From Lentzea sp. (GTDB taxonomy: Bacteria; Actinomycetota; Actinomycetes; Mycobacteriales; Pseudonocardiaceae): a stretch of DNA of 11,238 bases. The notes under the pieces are model-generated. The model was not told the DNA's origin, did not search any database, and saw only the letters and a program-made list of their open reading frames with translations. Below, piece by piece: positions 6,996 to 11,238 of this stretch. The DNA is taken from positions 1-11,238 of the forward strand of contig JASLAV010001032.1 of assembly GCA_030146905.1 (NCBI GenBank), given 5' to 3'. The translations under genes were made by a program, and so were the position numbers. The first letter of the stretch is position 1. Every line of letters starts with the position of its first letter.

Positions 6996-7817
6996 TCATC
7001 CCTTGATCGCGCCTTCTCCGACACCGCGGAAGAAGTGCTTCTGCAGCAACAGGAACAGCAGGATCAGCGGCAGGACGGCGATGATCGTGCCCGCCGCCAC
7101 CAGCCGCTGGTTCTGCACGAACGTGCCCTGGAGGTACGCCAGGCCGATGGTGAGCGTGTACTTCTCCTGGTCGCTCAGCACCACGAGCGGCCACAGGAAG
7201 TCGTCCCAGCTGAACATGAACGAGAACAGCGCGACCACGACGAGCGTGCCCTTCACCGACGGCAGCGCGAGGCGGGTGAAGCGCTGCCAGGCGTTGGCGC
7301 CGTCGATGACCGCGGCTTCCTCGACTTCGGCGGGGAGTGCGAGGAAGGCGTTGCGCAGCAACAGGACGTTGAGCGCGGCGATCGAGCCGGGCAGCACGAC
7401 CGCGGTGAGCGTGTTGGTGAGGCCGAGTCCGCGCATCACCAGGAACAGCGAGATCAGGATCGCCTCGAACGGCACCAGGATGCTGCTGGCGAAGATGACC
7501 GCGGCGAGCTTGCGGCCGCGGAACTTCAACCGCGCCAGCGCATAACCCGCCATGGCCGCGCCCAGGCAGTTGGTGACGACGTTGACGCTCGCGACCCCGA
7601 GCGAGTTGAGCGCGAACGACCAGACCGGCACCACGTCGGCGACGGCCGCGTAGTTGCCGAAGGTCGGGTCGTCGGGGATGAAGTCGGGGACGAAGACGTC
7701 CTCGTTCGGCCCCTTGATGCTGGTCGAGAACTGCCACAGGAACGGGCCGATGCTGATCGCGAGGATGCCCAGCAGCCCGAGGTAGCGCAGCGCCAGGTAG
7801 AGGTGGGCGGGCTTCAC
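6996..7817 (-). CDS. CUT1 sugar ABC transporter permease, MalG type
   Basis: Second membrane subunit of a carbohydrate importer, 273 residues with about six membrane spans (roughly 12-30, 72-94, 104-127, 137-157, 190-213 and 241-258). The EAA loop that docks the ATPase reads EEAAVIDGANAWQRF then LALPSVKG (166-190). The end QKHFFRGVGEGAIKG is the usual MalG-type C-terminal signature. The start is a GTG overlapping the TGA of the upstream permease (GTGA), with GGGAGG seven bases before it, so the two permeases are translationally coupled and made in matching amounts. The next gene starts four bases after the stop. The family imports oligosaccharides; the N-glycan fragment specificity is inferred from the neighbours. 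Confidence 0.95.
   Translation of the reverse strand: MKPAHLYLALRYLGLLGILAISIGPFLWQFSTSIKGPNEDVFVPDFIPDDPTFGNYAAVADVVPVWSFALNSLGVASVNVVTNCLGAAMAGYALARLKFRGRKLAAVIFASSILVPFEAILISLFLVMRGLGLTNTLTAVVLPGSIAALNVLLLRNAFLALPAEVEEAAVIDGANAWQRFTRLALPSVKGTLVVVALFSFMFSWDDFLWPLVVLSDQEKYTLTIGLAYLQGTFVQNQRLVAAGTIIAVLPLILLFLLLQKHFFRGVGEGAIKG
6999..7004 (-). promoter_or_regulatory. Ribosome binding site deciding the GH5_18-like start
   Basis: AAGGGA on the minus strand overlaps the last permease codons and ends seven bases before the GTG at 6991. It supports that start over the ATG at 7024. Confidence 0.6.
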
Positions 7818-8683
7818 AGCTGGTCCTCCCTGCGGTTGAGCCTGAGGGTGACCAGCAGCAGGCCGAGCAGGATCACGAACAGCACCAGGCTCAGCGCCGA
7901 CGCGTACCCGACCTCACCGGTGAGCCCGCGGCCGACCGACTGGATGAGCAGCACCATCGTGGTGCTCGCGCCGCCGGGTCCGCCGGTGCCGCCCGACAGC
8001 AGGTAGATCTCGGAGAACACGCGGAACCCGTTGACCGCGCTGAGCGCCGCGATGAGCACCATCGTCGGCCGCAGGGCGGGCACGGTGACCGACCAGAACC
8101 TCCTGACCGGTCCCGCGCCGTCGACCATCGCGGCCTCGTGCAGGTCCTTGGGCACGTTCGCGAGCGCGGCCAGGTAGATCACCATGTAGTAGCCCAGGCC
8201 GCGCCACACCGTCACCACCATCGAGCTGACCAGCAGCAGCGTCGAGTCGGTCAGGAACCCGATCCTGGTGCCGCCCAGCGCCTCCACGACGTTGTTGACC
8301 AGGCCGCGGCTGTCGAGCAGCCACGTCCAGATGAGACCGACCACGACCGCGGACGCGATCACCGGCGTGAAGAACGCCGTGCGGAAGATCCCGATGCCCG
8401 GCACCACCTTCTGCGCGAGCAGCGCGATCAGCAGCGGCAACAGCACCAGCGGCGGCACGACGCACACCATGTAGAGCAGGCTGTTGCGCGCCGCGATCCA
8501 GAACTTGGGGTCCTGGGCCATCCGCACGAAGTTGTCGGCACCGGTGAACCGGCCGCCGCCCAGCGCGCTCGCGTCGGTGAACGCGAGCACGACCATGTTC
8601 AGGAACGGGAAGATCGTGAACATGAGGCAGACGGCCAGTCCTGGCAACAGGAACAGCCACGGCGTGTACGGGCGATGGGTCAT
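7814..8683 (-). CDS. CUT1 sugar ABC transporter permease, MalF type
   Basis: First membrane subunit of the importer, 289 residues. The start MTHRPYTPWLFLLPGLAVCLMF is typical of actinomycete MalF/UgpA-like permeases, which lack the extra N-terminal spans of enteric MalF. Membrane segments fall at about 9-35, 69-93, 102-123, 147-171, 205-225 and 262-281. FTGADNFVRM (46-55) is the usual periplasmic-side lead. The EAA loop reads HEAAMVDGAGPVRRFW then VPALRP (182-206). The ATG is four bases after the binding-protein stop. The ribosome site is weak (a GAAG overlapping the end of that gene), suggesting translational coupling. It pairs with the MalG-type gene that overlaps its stop by four bases. 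Confidence 0.95.
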   Translation of the reverse strand: MTHRPYTPWLFLLPGLAVCLMFTIFPFLNMVVLAFTDASALGGGRFTGADNFVRMAQDPKFWIAARNSLLYMVCVVPPLVLLPLLIALLAQKVVPGIGIFRTAFFTPVIASAVVVGLIWTWLLDSRGLVNNVVEALGGTRIGFLTDSTLLLVSSMVVTVWRGLGYYMVIYLAALANVPKDLHEAAMVDGAGPVRRFWSVTVPALRPTMVLIAALSAVNGFRVFSEIYLLSGGTGGPGGASTTMVLLIQSVGRGLTGEVGYASALSLVLFVILLGLLLVTLRLNRREDQL

Positions 8684-8687
8684 CGGT

Positions 8688-9941
8688 TCACTTCAGGAGT
8701 CGGTTGCACTCGTCGACGGCGGCGTCCAAGGCCTGCTTCGGCGACTTCTTGCCCAGCATCACGTCGGCCAGCTGCTGCAGGAGCGCCTCGCGCATCTGGT
8801 CGCTGAACTGCACCGGCGTGTAGTTCACCGCGGTCTTGAGCTGCTTGGCCGCCGCGACCCGCACGCGGGCCTCGTCGGTGCCGTCCTCGGTGGTGAAGTA
8901 CGGGTCGTCGCCGCCCTTGGTGGTGGACGGGAAGATCGACGCGAGCTTCGCGAACTTCACCTGGTTCTCGGCGTTGGTGAGGAACCGGCCGAACGCGAGC
9001 GCCGTCGCCTGGTTCTTGCTGCTCTTCGGCACGCTGACGCCGTGCAGGAACATGTTGGCGCTGCCCGTGTTCGTGATGGGCGTGGAGATGCCGATGTTCG
9101 CGTAGAGGCTGGGCGCGTCGGTCTTGAACTTGCCGAGGTCGTACGCGCTGCCGGGGTTGAGCGCGGTCTGCTGCGCCATGAACTTGGCGCCGGCGCCGGT
9201 GTAGTTCTGCGTGAGCGCCTCCGGGATGAGCGCGCCCGCGTCGTACATGCGCTTGTAGCTCTCGACGAACTCGACGCCCTTGGGCTCGTTGAAGGTGAAC
9301 TTGTCGTTCTCGAACAGCTTCACGCCGTACAGGCCGAAGTCGGCGATGCTCGGGGTCTGGCCGAGGATCGCGATCTTCTTCCCGGCGAGCTTGAGCGCCT
9401 GCTCCTCGAGCTCCTTGAAGTTCGTGGGCGGCTTGTTCGGATCCAGCCCCGCCTGCTGGAACAGGGCCTTGTTGTAGAAGATCGGACCTGTGTTGAGGTA
9501 CCAGGGGAAGCCGTAGCAGCCGCCCTTGCCGGGGATCTCGAACGCCTGCCACGCGTTGGCCAGGTACTCGGGCTTCGCGTCCTTGACCGACTCGTCCAGG
9601 TCGACGAGCTGGCCCGCCTTGGCGAGCGGGAAGCTCAGGTCCGGCGGCACGTTGATGACGTCGGGCAGGCTGCCCGCGCTCGCGTCGGCCATGACCTTGG
9701 CCAGGTACCCGTCAGCGGGCTGGTCGACCCACTTCACCGTGGTGCCCTGGTGCTGCTTCTGGAACGCGTCGACGACACCGTTGACGTAGTCGGTGTACTT
9801 GGGTTTGAGCGACCACGTCTGGAACGTGATCTCGCCGGTCACCTGGCCACCCGCCGTGGAGCTGCCGCCGCTCGTGCCGGACAGACCGCAGCCCGCGACA
9901 GGTACCGCCACCAGGCCCGCGAGGAACGTGCGCCTCTTCAT
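8688..9941 (-). CDS. ABC transporter sugar-binding lipoprotein (CUT1), Tat-type signal
   Basis: Extracellular solute receptor of the importer, 417 residues. The leader MKRRTFLAG carries a twin-arginine motif (Arg3-Arg4 followed by TFL) and a lipobox VAGC with the lipidated Cys18, so it is probably exported folded by Tat and anchored to the membrane. A Gly/Ser/Thr linker follows (19-33). The mature part has the family pattern: strand EITFQTW (37-43), YVNGVVDAFQKQHQGTTVKWV (52-72), LPDVINV (92-98), FPWYLNTGPIFYNKALFQQAGL (145-166) and a helical C-lobe. I chose ATG because AAGGAGG lies nine bases before it; a GTG six bases upstream is only three bases from that site. It is the first gene of the leftward set, directly after the predicted operator. 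The ligand is inferred from the downstream enzymes to be a mannose-rich N-glycan fragment; the sequence alone does not show it. Confidence 0.95.
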   Translation of the reverse strand: MKRRTFLAGLVAVPVAGCGLSGTSGGSSTAGGQVTGEITFQTWSLKPKYTDYVNGVVDAFQKQHQGTTVKWVDQPADGYLAKVMADASAGSLPDVINVPPDLSFPLAKAGQLVDLDESVKDAKPEYLANAWQAFEIPGKGGCYGFPWYLNTGPIFYNKALFQQAGLDPNKPPTNFKELEEQALKLAGKKIAILGQTPSIADFGLYGVKLFENDKFTFNEPKGVEFVESYKRMYDAGALIPEALTQNYTGAGAKFMAQQTALNPGSAYDLGKFKTDAPSLYANIGISTPITNTGSANMFLHGVSVPKSSKNQATALAFGRFLTNAENQVKFAKLASIFPSTTKGGDDPYFTTEDGTDEARVRVAAAKQLKTAVNYTPVQFSDQMREALLQQLADVMLGKKSPKQALDAAVDECNRLLK

Positions 9942-9950
9942 TGACACCCA

Positions 9951-9957
9951 CCTCCTT
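9951..9957 (-). promoter_or_regulatory. Strong ribosome binding site for the binding-protein gene
   Basis: AAGGAGG on the minus strand is near-perfect and nine bases from the ATG at 9941. It decides against the GTG at 9947 and is the best ribosome site in the window, fitting a receptor made in excess over the permeases. Confidence 0.8.
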
Positions 9958-9965
9958 GGTCGCGG

Positions 9966-9971
9966 ACCCTA
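9966..9971 (-). promoter_or_regulatory. Possible -10 element of the leftward promoter
   Basis: TAGGGT on the minus strand fits the actinomycete TAnnnT pattern and would place the RNA start near 9959, about 18 bases before the ATG. No good -35 hexamer is visible 16-19 bases upstream. The adjacent palindrome would then lie between the -10 and -35 positions, a classic repressor site. Confidence 0.3.
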
Positions 9972-9973
9972 GC

Positions 9974-9985
9974 TAAACCGGTTTA
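9974..9985. promoter_or_regulatory. Predicted LacI-family operator
   Basis: TAAACCGGTTTA is a perfect 12-base palindrome with the central CG that LacI-family hinge helices prying open the minor groove typically need. It is the only such site I found. It is centred 39 bases from the binding-protein ATG and 61 bases from the regulator GTG, in the divergent intergenic region, so it may control both directions. Binding by the adjacent regulator is inferred from position and family habit. Confidence 0.75.
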
Positions 9986-10040
9986 CCTCCGGCTAGCCTC
10001 CGACCGTCTTGTTGTCTCCTTTCGGACAGAGCGGGGTGTT

Positions 10041-11030
10041 GTGAGAAGGCCGACGATCAAGGACATCGCGGCTGCCGCCGGGGTGTCCAAGGGAGCCGTG
10101 TCCTTGGCGCTGAACGGCCGGTCCGGGGTGTCGGAGTCGACCCGTGAGCGTGTCTTGGCCGTCGCTTCTTCGTTGGGCTACCGGCCGTCCGTCACCGCTC
10201 GGGCACTGTCGTCGGCGTCCGCCGACGCGGTCGGGCTGGTGCTGGTTCGGCCGCCTCGGGCTCTCGGTGATGAGGCGTTCTTCTTCCAGCTGATCGCCGG
10301 GATGCAGTCGGAGATGTCCTCGGCTTTGTTGTTGCAGGTGGTGGCGTCTCGGTCGGACGAGATCGAGTTGTACCGGCGGTGGTGGGCCGAGCATCGGGTC
10401 GACGGGGTCTTCCTGGTGGATCTGCTGGTTTCGGATCCACGGGTGGAGCTGATGTCTGCTCTTGGGCTGCCGGCCGTTGTCGTTGGCGGGGCTGGGCATC
10501 ATGGTGCTCTGGCGTCTGTCTGGGCTGATGACTACGCGGCCATGACGTCTGTGGTGGAGTACCTGAAGTCGTTGGGGCATCAAAGGATTGCCCGGGTTAC
10601 CGGGTTGTCTTCGTTGTTGCACACCGTTCGGCGGGATCAGGCGTTCTTGGCGTCTGTTGTGGACGGTGTGATCGTTTCTGGGGATTACACGGCTGAGGCC
10701 GGGGCTGCTGCTACCCGGTCGCTGTTGGGTGCCGGGGTTCCGCCTACCGCGATCGTTTACGACAACGATGTTATGGCTGTTGCCGGGGCCGAGGTTGCTG
10801 CTTCGCTTGGGGTTGCCGTGCCGTCGGAGTTGTCGATCGTTGCTTGGGACGACTCGGTTCTGTGCCAGCACGGGCGGTTGACCGCGTTGTCCCGGGACAC
10901 GTTCGCTTTTGGGGCTCGGGCTGCTCGGGCCCTGTTGGCTGTTGTGGGTGGGGCTTCGCCCAGTGATGTTGAGGATGTTCTGCCCGAGTTGGTGGTTCGG
11001 GGGTCGTCTGGGATTGCGCCGGTTGGGTAG
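10041..11030 (+). CDS. LacI-family transcriptional regulator
   Basis: A 329-residue repressor-type protein. The N-terminal helix-turn-helix reads TIKDIAAAAGVSKGAVSLALNG (5-26), then SESTRERVLAVASSLGYRPS (31-50) and the hinge ARALSS (53-58) with Leu56 in the minor-groove position. The periplasmic-binding-like sensor domain follows (AVGLVLVRP 63-71, VDGVFLVD 120-127, LGHQRIARVTG 178-188, YDNDVMAVAGAEVAASLGV 240-258, LSIVAWDDS 264-272, LTALSRD 280-286). The region after HTVRRDQAFLASV (194-206) runs quickly into SGDYTAEAG, apparently several residues shorter than in relatives, so one helix-loop of the sensor may be trimmed. No in-frame start lies upstream before 10011; GTG is preceded only by a weak GGGG. 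It is divergent from the sugar genes and probably represses them, and maybe itself, through the palindrome at 9974. Codon use shifts to T-ending codons in the second half. Confidence 0.95.
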   Translation: MRRPTIKDIAAAAGVSKGAVSLALNGRSGVSESTRERVLAVASSLGYRPSVTARALSSASADAVGLVLVRPPRALGDEAFFFQLIAGMQSEMSSALLLQVVASRSDEIELYRRWWAEHRVDGVFLVDLLVSDPRVELMSALGLPAVVVGGAGHHGALASVWADDYAAMTSVVEYLKSLGHQRIARVTGLSSLLHTVRRDQAFLASVVDGVIVSGDYTAEAGAAATRSLLGAGVPPTAIVYDNDVMAVAGAEVAASLGVAVPSELSIVAWDDSVLCQHGRLTALSRDTFAFGARAARALLAVVGGASPSDVEDVLPELVVRGSSGIAPVG

Positions 11031-11238
11031 GTCGGTCGCGTTCGGCGGTCTCGTTCCTGTTTCGAGCGCGGGGCTCTGCCCCGGACCCCGTCAGCTGATC
11101 AAGGACCGGCCAGCGCCGCACGCGGGTTGATGGCACGCCTGTTGGTTTGGGCGGCGGCGCGTTGCGTTGGTTGGTTGCGTTCGGTGTGGGGTGGTCCCGT
11201 CACGAGCAGCGCACGAGGCAAAACGCATCAGCACTGGC
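11031..11238. other. Intergenic end of window without a supportable gene
   Basis: No reading frame here has a convincing start, ribosome site or protein pattern. The segment holds a small GC hairpin (11069-11083), an 8-base palindrome TCAGCTGA (11091-11098) and a G/T-rich stretch (about 11130-11198) with GTTGCGTT at 11161 and again at 11174. A leftward gene could end at the TGA read from 11202 to 11200, but only 12 codons would be visible. Confidence 0.5.
11069..11083 (+). terminator. Short GC hairpin after the LacI gene
   Basis: CGGGGC-TCT-GCCCCG forms a six-pair stem with a three-base loop, 38 bases after the regulator stop, followed by GGACCCCG. GGGGCTCTGCCCC-type hairpins occur often after actinomycete genes. 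There is no U-tract, so termination is plausible but not shown. Confidence 0.45.

Noticed and set aside
9991..9998. Second palindrome GGCTAGCC near the operator.
   Set aside because: Eight bases, lacks the AAACCGGTTT-type LacI half-site, and can arise by chance in this base composition.
11031..11198. G/T-rich tail with repeated GTTGCGTT and GC hairpin, considered as a mobile-element end or array.
   Set aside because: Two short copies 13 bases apart and a six-pair hairpin are not enough; no terminal inverted repeat, transposase or regular spacers are visible.
11200..11238. Possible 3' end of a leftward gene entering from the right edge.
   Set aside because: Only 12 codons with no recognisable pattern; a TGA in one frame is not evidence of a gene.

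Overview
The window is GC-rich throughout, with strong G/C at third codon positions, frequent GTG starts, tight gene overlaps, and a sugar importer that has no ATPase gene beside it. This points to an actinomycete, most likely a filamentous member of the Pseudonocardiales (Lentzea/Saccharothrix-like). The genus is an inference from style and protein recall only.

Layout, read right to left because all genes but one are on the minus strand. A LacI-family regulator (10041-11030, plus strand) is divergent from a long leftward gene set. The 99-base gap between them holds a perfect 12-base palindrome of LacI-operator type (9974-9985). The leftward set is: a Tat-type lipoprotein sugar-binding protein (8688-9941), two CUT1 permeases (7814-8683 and 6996-7817), a cytoplasmic clan GH-A hydrolase that looks like the GH5_18 beta-mannosidase group (5873-6991), a cytoplasmic GH38 alpha-mannosidase (2946-5852), and a secreted GH18 enzyme closely resembling fungal Endo-T, an endo-beta-N-acetylglucosaminidase (2043-2942). 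A long hairpin (1988-2030) follows. Then come two secreted paralogues built on a beta-sandwich repeat beginning with NDDF: a 486-residue PKD-domain protein (462-1922) and a relative cut by the left edge (1-449).

How they may work together: the secreted GH18 enzyme would cut N-glycans from glycoproteins within the chitobiose core. The binding protein and permeases would import the released oligosaccharide, probably using a shared MsiK-type ATPase encoded elsewhere. GH38 would strip alpha-mannose, and the GH5_18-like enzyme would split the last Man-beta-1,4-GlcNAc bond. The LacI protein would repress the set until an inducing sugar arrives. Each family call rests on motifs seen here; substrate and pathway are inferences. 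The two NDDF-repeat proteins are the least explained part and may be accessory surface or glycoprotein-binding factors.

The last 208 bases (11031-11238) hold no supportable gene, only a small GC hairpin and a G/T-rich stretch.
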